Source: Larimichthys crocea (lineage: Eukaryota; Chordata; Actinopteri; Sciaenidae). Taken from it: a stretch of DNA of 64,000 nucleotides. This document shows, one piece after another, positions 39,691-52,799 of this stretch. Below the pieces are notes generated by a model. The model searched no databases and was not told where the DNA came from. It saw nothing but the letters and a program-made list of their open reading frames with translations. The stretch spans positions 620,001-684,000 of the forward strand of contig NW_020852928.1 in NCBI RefSeq assembly GCF_000972845.2. The letters run 5' to 3'. The first letter of the stretch is position 1; every line of letters begins with the position of its first letter. The position numbers were made by a program, and so were the translations under genes.

Positions 39691-40587
39691 ATTAGAAGAC
39701 CGATGTTCTAAAGCAGATGACGTTTTTAGCTTAAGTGTTAAGTTAAGTGTTAAATGAAATGATTTAGCTCACTGTTAGTATGTTGATAGGCTAGGGCAGC
39801 CAGCCATCAAAGGTTTAAAAGCAATGTTCTAAACCAAAGGGCAAGTTTCAGCAAAATTTCTTTAATTATTATTGTTATTATTTCTTCTATTTTTGGGGGT
39901 GTTATTTGAGGAAAAGTGCAAGAGGAGGTATTGAAAGTTATGCTTTGGTGTCTTGGGAATTTATTTGTCACTTTTATATGATGATCTGTAATCAAAAATA
40001 ATGTAGCTAGTTATCCATCTTACTTTATGCAACCCTGTTACCCGAATTTTAACCCTGTTACCATAGCATTTTTTTTTAAAATAATCCTAAATTACTTTCT
40101 CATCTCAAAAGGGTTTAACACATTTTCCTTAAAAGAGTTTATGCAATCATATGCAAAATGTGTTAAAATAATATTGTACAATAAATACTGAAATTGTTAA
40201 AGTGAAACATGCCATTATTGAAAAGTTGGATGAGACAGATTTCTAAAGTTGTTCAAATTAATTTAAATCAAGTCATATGTGATATCAAATGGTTATTCAG
40301 AGAGAATGTTAGTTTATTTACTTAATGGAAAAGGAATTATATTTCAGAAATTAATAATGTACTTTTTTCAGGTTGCTCAGTGTTGGTACCAGGGTTGCAC
40401 CAGGTATTGTAAACACCAAATAAATCATGTAATAAAAATTGCACCATTGATTAGTAAGCTGAGCTAATCAAGCCTTTGATAGTTTATTACATATTATCGA
40501 TGAATATGTAACAGAAAATCACAAAAGTGAAGATTTATTTTTCAAGAATTTTGAAGCCCAAATGTCCTCCAATTCTGGAATGACCCA

Positions 40588-40792
40588 TATATATTTTTTC
40601 TTTTATGGTGATGTCGTTGTTGTTGCGGTTCTTATTATTGTTATCATTATTAGTTTTGTTTTTGTTGTTGTTATTACCATTATTTATTTATTTTTTCCCC
40701 CACCCTTACTTTCTCAATCTTTCATATTATGTAGGCAGGTGTGTATGTGTGTAGATGTATATGTGTACATATATGAGCTGTGTGTGTGTGTT

Positions 40793-40852
<60 letters not shown>

Positions 40853-41160
40853 GTTTTCCTTAAGAAGGGGCGGGGCAGCATGGGCTGGGCCCGGGTCTTG
40901 TGCATGGACCGTGTGGGCGACCTGGCACGATACGGCACAGCACAACAAAATGTTTATTTAATTTCTCTGACACTTGCAGGATGAGCTGGCTTCCTCACAA
41001 CGGTCTGGGGGCTGCCCACGAGCACTGCAACTTTTAGGTAAATACATAAATATACATATAGTAATAAGAAAGAAAAGAGGGAAAAAAACTATATAGAGAT
41101 GATTGCTGGGTTCTGCACCACGGGTCCTGGCACAGAGAACCCTGCTTCTCTGTTGTGTCC
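40588..41160. other. Flank module copy with (GT)n
   Basis: Repeats 36915-37480: T-rich part, (GT)n at 40780-40847 (longer and purer than in copy 1), GC-rich block, and CCTGGCACAGAGAACCC at the end. It diverges from the other copies near 41145. Confidence 0.8.
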
Positions 41161-41352
41161 CTGTGTAATGAGTAAATCAGTGACTAATTAATATAAATGC
41201 ATCCCACTTATTGTATGTGTCAATGTAATATATTACATTCCAGTGTGTATGTGTGTATGTATGTATATATGTATATATGTATATATGTATAGAAGAAGAA
41301 GAAGAAGAAGAAGAAGAAGAAGAAGAAGAAGAAGAAGAAGAAGAAGAAGAAG
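41161..41352. repeat. (TGTA)n and (AAG)n microsatellites
   Basis: TATG/TGTA-rich 41245-41290, then about 20 AAG units (41291-41352). The minus ORF of poly-Ser through it is an artefact. Confidence 0.95.
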
Positions 41353-41718
41353 GACATAGTGGTGGTGGATAAAAGCAGAAGAGGGTAGTGGTGATAGATG
41401 TGGTGATCCCAGCTGACGCCAACCTCAGGGAAGGAACATGAGAAACTTGAGAAGTATCAAGGGTTGAAAGAGCAGCTGAACGGATGTTGAAGGTCAAGGG
41501 TGTAGCATGGTCCCCTGGTAGTGGGGGCACTTGGGCAGTAACCACCAAACTAGGAGAGTGGCTCCCGCAATCCAGGAACAACATCTGAAGCCTCAGTCCG
41601 AAGAGTGCAGTCCTAGGAACATCAAAGATACTGCGCAGAACCCTCCAACTCCCAGGCCTCTGGTAAAGGACATGGATCAGAACAGCCATCATCTTTTTAT
41701 TTCTTTTTTTGTTTTATA

Positions 41719-41756
<38 letters not shown>

Positions 41757-41776
41757 ATATATATATATATTATATA
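41353..41776 (+). mobile_element. R4-type LINE 3' end fragment (plus) ending at (TA)n
   Basis: Plus-strand equivalent of 52740-53100: GACATAGTGGTGGTGGATAA (IVVVDK block of the endonuclease), CACTTGGGCAGTAACCACCA, CTCCCAGGCCTCTGGTAAAG, then (TA)n at 41718-41776. 5'-truncated at the AAG repeat. Confidence 0.75.
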
Positions 41777-42086
41777 TGGTATAAAAGTTGCTCTACGCAC
41801 AGCAGAGGGGTCTCCGTGCCAGGACCCGTAGTGCAGAACCCAGAATCATCTCTATATAGTTTTTTTCCCTCTTTTCTTTCTTATTACTATATGTTATTAT
41901 GTATTTACCCAGTTGCGTGCTCGTGGGGCAGCCCCCAGACCGTTGTGAGGACCCGCTCATCCTGCAAGTGTCAGAGAAATTAAATAAACATTTGTTGTGC
42001 TGTGCCGTATCGTGCCAGGTCGCCCACACGGTCCATGCACAAGACCCGGGCCCAGCCCATGCTGCCCCGCCCCTTTTAAGGAAAAC

Positions 42087-42140
<54 letters not shown>

Positions 42141-42353
42141 ACACACACACCACACACACAGCTCATATATGTTACACATATACATCTACACACAATACCA
42201 CACCTGCCTACATAATAGAAAGATTGAGAAAGTAAGGGTGGGGGAAAAAATAAATAAATAATGGTAATAACAACAACAAAACAAAAACTATAATGATAAC
42301 AATAATAAGAACCGCAACAACAACGACATCACCATAAAAGAAAAAAATATATA

Positions 42354-45298
42354 TGGGTCATTCCAGATTGGGGGGACATTTGGGCTTCAAAATTCTTGAA
42401 AAATAATCTTCACTTTTGTGATTTTCTGTTACCTATTCATCGATAATATGTAATAAACTATCAAGGCTTGATTAGCTCAGCTTACTAATCAATAGGGCAA
42501 TTTTTATTACATGATTTATTTGGTGTTACAATACTGTGGCAACCCTGGTACCAAACACTGAGCAACCTGAAAAAGTACATTATTAATTTCTGAAATATAT
42601 CCTTTTCCATTAAGTAATAAACTAACATTCTCTCTGAATAACCATTTGATATCCACTATGACTTGATTTAAATTAATTTGAACAACTTTAGAAATCTGTC
42701 TCATCCAACTTTTCAATAATGGCATGTTTCTTTAACAATTTCAGTATTTTGTACATATTATTTTAACACATTTTGCATATGATTGCATAAACTTTTTAAG
42801 GAAAATGTGTTAAACCCTTTTGAGATGGAAAGTAATTTAGGATTTTTAAAAAAAAAAAATGCTATGGTAACAGGGTTAAAAATTCGGGTAACAGGGTTGC
42901 ATAAAGTAGATGGATAACTAGCTACATTATTTTTGATTACCGTCTCATATAAAAGTGACAAATAAAATTCCCAAGCACCAAAGCATAACTTTCATACCTC
43001 CTCTTGCACTTTTCCTCAAATTACACCCCCAAAATAGAAGAAATAATAACATAATAATTAAAGAAATTTTGCTGAAACTTGCCCTTTGGTTTAGAACTTG
43101 CTTTTAAACCTTTGATGGCTGGCTGCCCTAGCCTATCAACATACTAACAGTGAGCTAAATCATTTCATTTAACACTTAACTTAACACTTAAGCTAAAAAC
43201 GTCATCTGCTTTAGAACATCGGTCTTCTAATATTCCACTTTACTCTTCAGCTGACCAGAGTGTTCCATTGGTCTTCTGCCATGGCCAGGTGGCGTGAGGT
43301 AACATTTGTGGCAGTGAATGTGGTCAGCATCTCAAAGGGATACCAATGGACATCCTCCCTCAACGGTTTTCCCCGACTCTGTGCATACATTTCACCTGGC
43401 AGTGGGTCTCATTCACCTCTTGGATGATCCCTGGGTAGATGTGGCCCTCATACAGCAGGGCACACCTTTACCCACTGTTATGGAATTTTCTCTTTTTGGG
43501 TTACACGAGGTCCGTGTGAGCCTGTGGTCCTCTGCAGTATTAATTGTTTGTCTTTGACTAGGGCCACCATATCTCAACACTGTGGTGTCCAGGGTCAAAG
43601 AGACCTGTGCTGCATTCCTAGACAGAATAGATAGCTAACTGTTGACGTTCCATTAGCATGAACAGACAACAGTGTCTCCAGACTAGAGTTGTGTGAAGGT
43701 GAACACGAACATGGGTAAATGCATTCCCTTTGACTATTTTGGGCGTAAAGTATTTGTGGCGTCATCTATGAGGGTTTAAAGTGTGACCACCAGCATGAGT
43801 TCATGAGAATGCGAGACTGAGAGTGTCTCTAGTTCTCCTTGGCCAAGCGTCAATAAAATAATACAGCATAAGCATCAGAGGCTCCTGAACACTTTCTTCC
43901 CTCCTGACTTCACCATTGACCTTTGACTTTAGCAATTTCTCCACAACAACCCACAACCTCTGGAGTATGCCACTGCTATTCTTCTGGTGTGCTGTGTGTT
44001 AGGTCTTTGTGGTCTGTGTAGATTAAAGCTGAAGCTTTTAGTTTTCTGGCAATTACATTCCGATTCCCCTTTGCAGAACACATGCAGCTGATGTCGCGGT
44101 AGATTATTTTTCCAGGTGAAGAGTAATCACCTGTTCTTCTTCTCAACTTTTCTTCTAGTTCCTCTTGCTTCCTTTTTTTTTTTTTTTGGGCAGCCATTTT
44201 CTTCTCCTCCCAGCATCACTTTTCCTAAAAGAAAAAAACATAAGCATTAATTTTGTTCCATAACAATTTCCCCTGCAGCAAAATATACTTTAGCAGCCAT
44301 TTTGTGCTTACACTAACTTACATTACTCAATAACCTTACTGTATGTTTACCTTGAAGTCCCAGGTTGAGAGCTGGGCTAGATTCTGGATATTCTGCCCTA
44401 AACGGGATTTCTGGTGTGTGCTGGAGGTTCAGGGGTGACTGGAGGGTATTTAACAACCTTTCATTTCCCTGTGGTTTCTCTTTTCTTTACTTCCGATTTT
44501 TGCTCTCTCCTTTTTTGTGGCTCGTGTCTTCTCTCACTGCGGTCTTTTGAAGCAACTTCTTTCCTGTTTCTACATTTTTTCCATTTCTCTCTTCTTGAGT
44601 AAGTATGTTGTTCCTTTGTACATCAGCGTCACGCTTGGCTCGGTAGTGTCTCGCTTTTCAGCAGCACTCAATGGTGGCCTTACTTAATTTAATTTAGTGT
44701 CTCCTATCAGTTTTATTTATATAAAGTTAATCATCCAATCAAGGTAGTTGCTGGAACCCTAAGCCATTTGGACTACCATTAGGAATAAAATCTAAATTGT
44801 TGAACTGAATTACAAATAATAGTTTCTAAAGTCTGAGTAAAGTGGAGGAGGTCCAACCATGTTAATGTAGTGCAACCCTGTTACTCTAATCACAGTAACA
44901 GGGTTGCAGGTAACAGGGTTGCAAATCTATGCTAATGTTAGCTTTTTCTCAGGAATAGAAGCTAGCTGTTTAGCAAGCTGTTACTTCTAACCAAGAGGAC
45001 AAACTTACTTATGTAAGTAAAATAAAAATGTCTTATTCTGTCATATACATACAGGGTTGCACGAGGTAAAGTGGTCATTTGGGGGATGGGACAAGGGAAA
45101 AATGGCATTTTAAGGGGTACCTCCAGACTTATTTTTGTATTGTTAAAACTCCTTTCAAGCATTGTTTTCTCTCATTTTTTAGATTTGGTCTCAGGACAAG
45201 TAAATTTACTCAGAACTACATGTTTTAGTATTTTGTGTGTGCATTATTCAAAATTTGATGGGTGGGACATAAATGTCCTCCAATTCTGGAATGACCCA
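42354..45298 (-). mobile_element. TIR transposon E2 (deleted form, minus orientation)
   Basis: Ends TGGGTCATTCCAGATTGG (42354) and CCAATTCTGGAATGACCCA (45298). It has the same content as E1 in reverse: C-terminal exon, nested solo LTR (43476-43948), exon 2 with its Lys-rich run (44197-43976 reads AAQKKKKRKQEELEEKLRRR), exon 1 near 44370-44670 with several indels, and the CCCTGTTAC motifs and hairpin at about 44873-44930. Confidence 0.85.
43476..43948. repeat. Solo-LTR-like insertion in E2
   Basis: 473 bp inverted copy of 35316-35786, flanked by CCCAC on both sides (the GTGGG duplication of E1 in reverse; one extra A at the right end). Confidence 0.8.
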
Positions 45299-45399
45299 TT
45301 ATATTTATATACATATACACATATATATATATACACACATACACACCACATGCATACAAAATAATTAAATAATACACATATATACACCCATATTTAAAG

Positions 45400-46810
45400 T
45401 AATTGAAGGTAGTTTCCACCTATGACCTAATCCTCTGGATTAGGTCTTTAAATGTGATACATTTGTTATTTTGGAATAGAGGTGGAGATATGTGATTCCT
45501 TTTTGTTCCCATGTGGTGAAGTGAATTGGGGATTTGTTGATTTGAAAGTCTAGGTTGGGGGCGAGAGTGCGTACATGCAAGGGGTCAGTTGTGATTCACT
45601 GATAGCAGTCAGGCTGTCAGGGTTGAGGAGATGAGTAAGATTTTAAAGCAATTGTGGGTTTTTATGTTTGAACCAAGGAATGGTGATTTTTACATTTTTC
45701 CTATTCTAATTCAATCCATGATGTATGAGTTTATTTTTCTGCAGAGCTGGAAGACTGATTTTGTTTTTTTATTTTTCCAGCAGAACTGTGTGACTGCAAA
45801 ATTCAGTGTTGTGAACCTTGGATGGTGGTTTTAACAGAATCATTGAAAAAAGGTAGTTAATCTGTGGGAGAACTTTCATTTTTATCATTGCTTCGACCAA
45901 TTAGAGATAGGGGGAGGTGACCATCGTTTTAGGTCATTGCTAATTTTTTTTGTTAGAGGGGTGAATTGAGCTGGATTAACTCTGACATCTGACATCACAG
46001 AAATGTTAATACCCAGATGCCTAATATTATCAATGGTGAAAGTGTGTGTATCTTGTGTGTAGTGTTCCATGAATTGAGAGATGACTGTGAGAGGTAGAAG
46101 GGTTGATTTGGACCAGTTTATAATGTAGTCTGATATTTTTGAAAAATTGTTGAGGTGATTTATCACCTCCTGTAGTGAGTTTGGTGGATCTTGAAGATAA
46201 AGAGCTATGTCATCGGCATATAAATTAATTTTGTTTCTGTATTGGCAGCGTGGATTCCTTTTATTTTATGGTTTTGGCGGCTGGCACAAGCGAGTGGTTT
46301 AATGAAGATGGCAAAAAGTAATGGAGATAGTGGGCATCCCTGTCTGGTGCCTCTGTGAAGTGTGAACCTTTGTGATCCCGTTGGTGGTGACAGTAGCTGT
46401 GGGTGCATTGTAGAGTGTTCTTATCGAGTTAAAGAAACAACTCTCCAAAACCAAACTTTTGTAAGATGGCAAAAAGAAAAAAATTCCTGTTAACCTTATT
46501 GAATGCTTTTTCTGCGTCTAGGGAACTATGATGCTGTGGTGCTATGAGCTATGATGATGTTGTGTGGTGTTAATTTCATTTAATAGTCGTCTGATGTTAT
46601 TAGTTGACTGTCTTCCCTTGATGAAGCCTGTTGTAAAATTGTTTCTAGTCGGGATGCAAGCACCTTGGAGATTATTTTAATATCTGTATTGATCAGAGTT
46701 ATAGGGCAGTAACTAGAGGAAAAGTTGGGTCTTTACCTAGGGCCTAAACACCTCAGAAACTCTCTTTCTAGTTACTTTAGATGGCATCACTCTGAAATTT
46801 TTTTTCATCA
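45400..46810 (-). pseudogene. L1-type LINE RT fragment (inverted copy)
   Basis: Same fragment as 32440-33840 on the other strand. Minus 46408-46205 gives the identical 67-residue ORF with [20 protein letters not shown], and minus 46166-45885 the INHLNNFSKISDYIINWSKS part. Confidence 0.8.
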
Positions 46811-47040
46811 GGATTTGTCCTTTTAGTCCACATAAAACAAATTTCGAGGACTGCATTCTTCCACTTACGTAACATCGCCAAAATCAGATGCATCGTGTCT
46901 CAAGCGGATGTAAAAATACTAGTCCACGCATTTGTTACTTCTAGGCTGGCTGTGAATTTGGGCTATACAAATAAAATTTGATTGGAATGGATTTGATTTT
47001 ATGGTGGCAGTATTCTGGGTGGGGACTTGGCCCTTGTCTT

Positions 47041-47177
47041 TGTGGTACTGGAGTCAACACTAGGTGGTGCTATACGATTACAGATTACAGGATCTGTACT
47101 GTACATGTTGAAGCTGCGCAAGTAAACACTGTTCAGCTTGATTCAAGATGACTCCTCCTTGACTCCAATATGTTACA
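47041..47177 (+). repeat. Gypsy 5' LTR (inverted-arm copy)
   Basis: 137 bp, identical in layout to 32051-32187, followed by TGGTGTCAGAAGAGAG (primer-binding-like). Confidence 0.8.
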
Positions 47178-47226
47178 TGGTGTCAGAAGAGAGATTAAAA
47201 AACACAAAAGAACCCATGAATGAGAG

Positions 47227-47596
47227 ATGGAACTGCAAAGACCTCCAGGAACGTTGAGACTAGAAGGTAATCTGTCTGAAAACTGGAGAGTCTGGATACA
47301 AAAGTTCGACATTTATCTCATCGCTAGCGGAATAGCAGAGAAGTCGGAGAAAGTAAAATGCGCCACTTTTCTCCATGTTGCCGATGACGCCATCAAGGTA
47401 TACAACACGCTTGAGTTCAGCGATGATGTTGATAATCTGGACTACTTGAAAGAACTGTTTAAAAACTACAGTGAGCCTCGTAAAAATCTGACGTACCAGA
47501 GACATTTGTTTTTTCAAGAGTGCAAGGGAATACAGAGTCTATTGATGCATACGTCACAGATTTGAAAAACAAGGCAAAAGACTGTGAGTTTGGAGA
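47227..47596 (+). pseudogene. Gypsy gag fragment cut by gap
   Basis: Identical over 112 residues to minus 32001-31663, with the same frameshift after QRHLFF, then TDLKNKAKDCEFG up to the N run. Confidence 0.85.
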
Positions 47597-47606
47597 NNNN
47601 NNNNNN
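47597..47606. other. Assembly gap (10 N)
   Basis: Ten N between gypsy gag and a point inside the LINE/interspersed-repeat region that corresponds to about 32352 of copy 1. The join is not a natural continuation of either arm. Confidence 1.
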
Positions 47607-49144
47607 TTACTAAGTGGAAGAATGCATTCCTCGAAATTTGTTTTATGTGGACTAAAAAGACAAATCCTGAATGAAAAAAATTTCGAGTGATGCCATCTAA
47701 AGTAACTAGAAAGAGAATTCGTGAGTGTTTAGGCCCTAGTAAAAGACCCAACTTTTCCTCTAGTTACTGCCCTATAACGCCTGATCAATACAGGATATTA
47801 AAATAATCTCCAGGTGCTGTGCATCCCGACAGAAACATTTTACAACAGGCTTCATCAAGGGAAGACAGTCAACGAATAACATCAGACGACTATTAAATGA
47901 AATAACACCACACACATCATCATAGCTCATAGCACCACGCATCCAAGTGTCCCTAGACGCAGAAAAAGCATTCAATAAGGTTACAGGAATTTTTTTCTTT
48001 TGCCATCTTACAAAAGTTTGGTTTTGGAGAGGTTTGTTCTTTAACCGATAAGAACACTCTACAATGCACCCACACTACTGTCACCACCAACGGGATCACA
48101 AAGGTTCACACTTCACAGAGGCACAGACGGGAGCCCACTATCTCCATTACTTTGCCATCTCATTAAACCACTCGCTTGTGCCAGCCGCAAAACATAAAAT
48201 AAAAGGAATCCACGCTGCCAATACAGAAACAAAATTAATTTGATATGCCGATGACATAGCTCTTATCTTCAAGATCCACCAAACTCACTACAGGAGGTGA
48301 TAAATCACCTCAACAATTTTTCAAAAATATCAGACTACATTATAAACTGGCCAAATCAACCCTTCTACCTCGCACAGTCATCTCTCAATCATGGAACACT
48401 ACACCAAGATACACAATCACTTTCACCATTGATAATATTAGGCATCTGGGTATTAACATTCTGGATGTCAATGTCAGAGTTAACCAGCTCAATTCACCCC
48501 TCAACAAAAAAAATTAGCATGACCTAAACGATGGTCACCTCCCCCTATCCTAATTGGTCGAAGCAATGATAAAAATGAAAGTTCTCCCACAGATTAACAC
48601 CTTTTTCAATGACTGTTAAAACCACCATCCAAGGGTTCACAACACTGAATTTTTGCAGTCACACAGTTCTGCTGGAAAATAAAAAACAAAATCAGTCTTC
48701 CAGCTCTGCAGAAAAATAAACTCATACATCCAGGATTGAATTAGAATAGGAAAAATGTAAAAATCACCATTCCTTGGTCAAACATAAAAACCCACAATTG
48801 CTTTAAAATCTTACTCATCTCCTCAACCCTGACAGCCGACTTGCTATCAGTGAATCACAACTGACCCCTTGCATGTACGCACTCTCGCCCACAACTAGAC
48901 TTTCAAATCAACAAATCCCCAATTCATTCACCACATGGGAACAAAAAGACACATATCTCCACCTCTATTCCAAAATAACAATGTATCACATTTAAGACCT
49001 AATCCAGAGGATTAGGTCATAGGTGGAAACTACCTTCAATTACTTTAAATATGGGTGTATATATGTGTATTATTTAATTAATTTTGTATGCAGTGTGTGT
49101 GTATGTGTTGTATATATATATATGTGTATATGTATATAAATATA

Positions 49145-52098
49145 TGGGTCATTCCAGATTGGAGGACATTTATGTCCCACCCATCCAAATTTTGAATAAT
49201 GCACACACAAAATACTAAAACATGTAGTTCTGAGTAAATTACTTGTCCTGAGACCAAATCTAAAAATGAGAGAAAACAATGCTTGAAAGGAGTTTTAACA
49301 ATACAAAAATAGTCTGGAGGTACCCCTTAAAATGCCATTTTTCCCTTGTCCCATCCCCAAATGACCACTTTACCTCGTGCAACCCTGTTGTATATGACAG
49401 AATAAGACATTTTTATTTTACTTACATAAGTAAGTTTGTCCTCTTGGTTAGAAGTAACAGCTTGCTAAACAGCTAGCTTCTATTCCTGAGAAAAAGCTAA
49501 CATTAGCATAGATTTGCAACCTGTTACCTGCAACCCTGTTACTGTAGTAGAGTAACAGGGTTGCACTACATTAACATGGTTGGACCTCCTCCACTTTACT
49601 CAGACTTTTAGAAACTATTATTTGTAATCAGTTCAACAATTTAGATTTTATTCCTAATGGTAGTCCAAATGGCTTTAGGTTCCAGCAACTACCTTGATTG
49701 GATGATTAACTTTATATAAATAAACTGATAGGAACCTAAATTAAATAAGAAGGCCGACCATGAGGCTCTGAAAAGCAGACACTACCGAGCCAAGCGTGAC
49801 GCTGAGGTACAAGGAACAAATACTTACGCAAAAAGAGAAATGAAAAAATGTAGAAACAGGAAAAGTGCTCCAAAAGACCGCAGTGGAGAAGACAGAGCAC
49901 AGGAGACCCAACACCACAAAAAAAAAAAAAATAAAACAGGAAAGTGTTGTAAAAGACCCCAAAACGAGAAAACCAAAAAAAACAAGGGAAAGAAAAAAAG
50001 GTTTGTTAAATACCCTCCAGTCACCCCTGAACCTCCAGCACACACCAGAAATCCCGTTTAGGGCAGAATATCCAGAATCTAGCCCAGCTCTCAACCTGGG
50101 ACTTCAAGGTAAACAACAGTAAGGTTATTGAGTAATGTAAGTTAGTGTAAGCACAAAATGGCTGCTAAAGTATATTTTGCTGCAGGTGGAAATTGTTATG
50201 GAACAAAATTAATGCTTATGTTTTTTTCTTTTAGGAAAAGTGATGCTGGGAGGAGAAGAAAATGGCTGCCCAAAAAAAAAAAAAAAAGGAAGCAAGAGGA
50301 ACTAGAAGAAAAGTTGAGAGAGAAGAACGGTGATTACTCTTCACCTGGAAAAATAATCTACCGCGACATCAGTGCATGTGTTCTGCAAAGGGGAATCGGA
50401 ATGTAATTGCCAGAAAACTAAAAGCTTCAGCTTTAATCACACAGGACCACAAAGACCTAACACACAGCACACCAGAAGAATAGCAGTGGCATACTCCAGA
50501 GGTTGTGGGTTGTTGTGGAGAAATTGCTAAAGTCAAAGTCAATGGTGAAGTCAGAGGGAGAAAGTGTTCAGGAGCCTCTGATGGTCTTATGCTGTATTAT
50601 TATTATTGACGCTTGGCCAAGGAGAACTAGGACACTCTCAGTCTCGCATTCCATGAACTCATGCTGGTGGTCACACTTTAAACCCTCATAGATGACGCCA
50701 CAAATACTTTACGCCCAAATAGTCAAGGGAATGCATTTACCCATGTTCGTGTTCACCTTCACACAACTTAGTCTGGAGACACTGTTGTGTTCATGCTAAT
50801 GGAACGTCAACAGTTAGCTATCTATTCTGTCTAGGAATGCAGCACAGGTCTCTTTGACCCTGGACACCACAGTGTTGAGATATGGTGGCCCTAGTCAAAG
50901 ACAAACAATTAATACTGCAGAGGACCACAGGCTCACACGTGGACCTCGTGTAACCCAAAAAGAGAAATTCCATAACAGTGGTTAAAGGTGTGCCCTGCTG
51001 TAGAGGGCCACATTACCCAGGGATCATCCAAGAGGTGAATGAGACCCACTGCCAGGTGAAATGTATGCACAGAGTCGGGGAAAACCGTTGAGGGAGGATG
51101 TCCATTGGTATCCCTTTGATGATGCTGACCACATTCACTGCCCACAAAATGTTACCTCACGCCACACTGGCCATTGGCAGAAGACCAATGGAACACTCTG
51201 GTCAGGCTGAAGATAAAGTGGAATATTAGAAGACCGATGTTCTAAAGCAGATGACGTTTTTAGCTTAAGTGTTAAGTTAAGGTTAAATGAAATGATTTAG
51301 CTCACTGTTTAGTATGTTGATAGGCTAGGGCAGCCAGCCATCAAAGGTTTAAAAGCAAGTTCTAAACCAAAGGGCAAGTTTCAGCAAAATTTCTTTAATT
51401 TATTATGTTATTATTTCTTCTATTTTGGGGGTGTTAATTTGAGGAAAAGTGCAAGAGGAGGTATGAAATTATGCTTTGGGTGCTTGGGAATTTTATTTGC
51501 ACTTTTATATGAGGATGCGTAATCAAAAATAATGTAGCTAGTTATCCATCGTACTTTATGCAACCCTGTTACCCGAATTTTTAACCCTGTTACCATAGCA
51601 TTTTTTTTTAAAATCCTAAATTACTTTCCACTCAAAAGGTTTAACACATTTTCCTTAAAAAGGTTTATGCAATCATATGCAAAATGTGTTAAAATAATAT
51701 GTACAAAAATACTGAAATTGTTAAAGTGAAACATGCCATTATTGAAAAGTTGGATGAGACAGATTTCTAAAGTTGTTCAAATTAATTTAAATCAAGTCAT
51801 TAGTGATATCAAATGGTTATTCAGAGAGAATGTTAGTTTATTACTTAATGGAAAAGGATATATTTCAGAAATTAATAATGTACTTTTTCAGGTTGCTCAG
51901 TGTTGGTACCAGGGTGCACAAGTATTGTAACACCAAATAAATCATGTAATAAAAATTGCACATTGATTAGTAAGCTGAGCAATCAAGCCTTGATAGTTTA
52001 TTACATATTATCGATGAATAGGTAACAGAAAATCACAAAAGTGAAGATTATTTTCAAGAATTTTGAAGCCCAAATGTCCCCCCAATCTGGAAGACCCA
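49145..52098 (+). mobile_element. TIR transposon E3 (deleted form)
   Basis: Ends TGGGTCATTCCAGATTGG (49145) and CCCAATCTGGAAGACCCA (52098), both with small losses compared with E1. Exon 1 region 49752-50110 is strongly scrambled by indels but keeps ACCATGAG as possible start. Exon 2 with its Lys run is at 50236-50330. A nested solo LTR lies at 50511-50977. Confidence 0.8.
50511..50977. repeat. Solo-LTR-like insertion in E3
   Basis: 467 bp homologue of 35316-35786. Left flank GTGGGT, right flank GTGGTT (duplication slightly altered). Confidence 0.8.
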
Positions 52099-52286
52099 TA
52101 TATATTTTTTTCTTTTATGGTGATGTCGTTGTTGTTTGCGGTTCTTATTATGTATCATTAGTAGTTTTTGTGTTTGTTGTTGTTATACCATTATTTATTT
52201 ATTTTTTCCCCCACCCTTACTTTCTCATCTTTCATTATGTAGGCAGGTGTGGTATTTGTGTAGATTATATGTGTACAATATATGAG

Positions 52287-52322
<36 letters not shown>

Positions 52323-52799
52323 TGGTGTGTGGTGTGTGTGTGTGTGGGTGGTGTAAAATGTTTTCCTAAAAGGGGGGGGCAGCATGGGCTGGGCCCGGGT
52401 CTTGTGCATGGACCGTGTGGGCGACCTGGCACGATACGGCACAGCACAACAAAATGTTTATTTAATTTCTCTGACCTTGCAGGATGAGCTGGGTCCTCAC
52501 AACGGTCTGGGGGCTGCCCCACGAGCACGGCAACTGGGTAAATACAAATAGACATATAGTAATAAGAAAGAAAAGAGGGAAAAAAACTATGTAGAGATGA
52601 TTCTGGGTTCTGCACACGGGTCCTGGCACGAGACCCCTCTGCTGTGCGTAGAGCAACTTTTATACCATATATAGATATATATTATTATAGATATATATAT
52701 ATATATATATATATAATAATATATATATATAAACAAAAAAAGAAATAAAAAGATGATGGCTGTTCTGATCCAGGTCCTTTACCAGAGGCCTGGGAGTTT

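Larger units (their letters stand above)
38430..40587 (+). mobile_element. TIR transposon copy with transposase core (left part missing)
   Basis: Right terminal repeat ...CCAATTCTGGAATGACCCA ends at 40587, equal to E1. From 39258 to 40587 it is collinear with E1 (C-terminal exon, CCCTGTTAC motifs at 40032 and 40052) but lacks the solo LTR. From 38430 to 39172 it has a coding core absent from the three deleted copies. The left terminal repeat and exon 1 are not present before the gap. Confidence 0.75.
41500..47596. repeat. Duplicated block, copy 2 (inverted arm)
   Basis: Inverted counterpart of 31632-37770. It contains, in reverse, the R4 end, (CA)n at 42093-42141, TIR transposon E2, L1-like RT, gypsy LTR and gag, and stops at the second gap, which falls at the same point (TTTGGAGA) where homology of copy 1 starts. 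Confidence 0.85.
47607..52739. repeat. Duplicated block, copy 3 (direct, indel-rich)
   Basis: Collinear with 32352-37560: L1-like RT (47660-49020), TIR transposon E3, flank module with (GT)n (52288-52350) and (TA)n (52663-52735). Compared with the other copies it has many single-base losses, especially at homopolymers. It runs on without a break into the full R4 LINE. Confidence 0.85.

Noticed and set aside
40562..40961. ORFs of Val-Cys or His-Thr repeats around the (GT)n/(CA)n tracts
   Set aside because: They are translations of microsatellites in several frames and have no protein support.
41177..41692. 171-residue minus ORF with a poly-Ser run
   Set aside because: It reads through (AAG)n and antisense LINE sequence; it is a chance frame.
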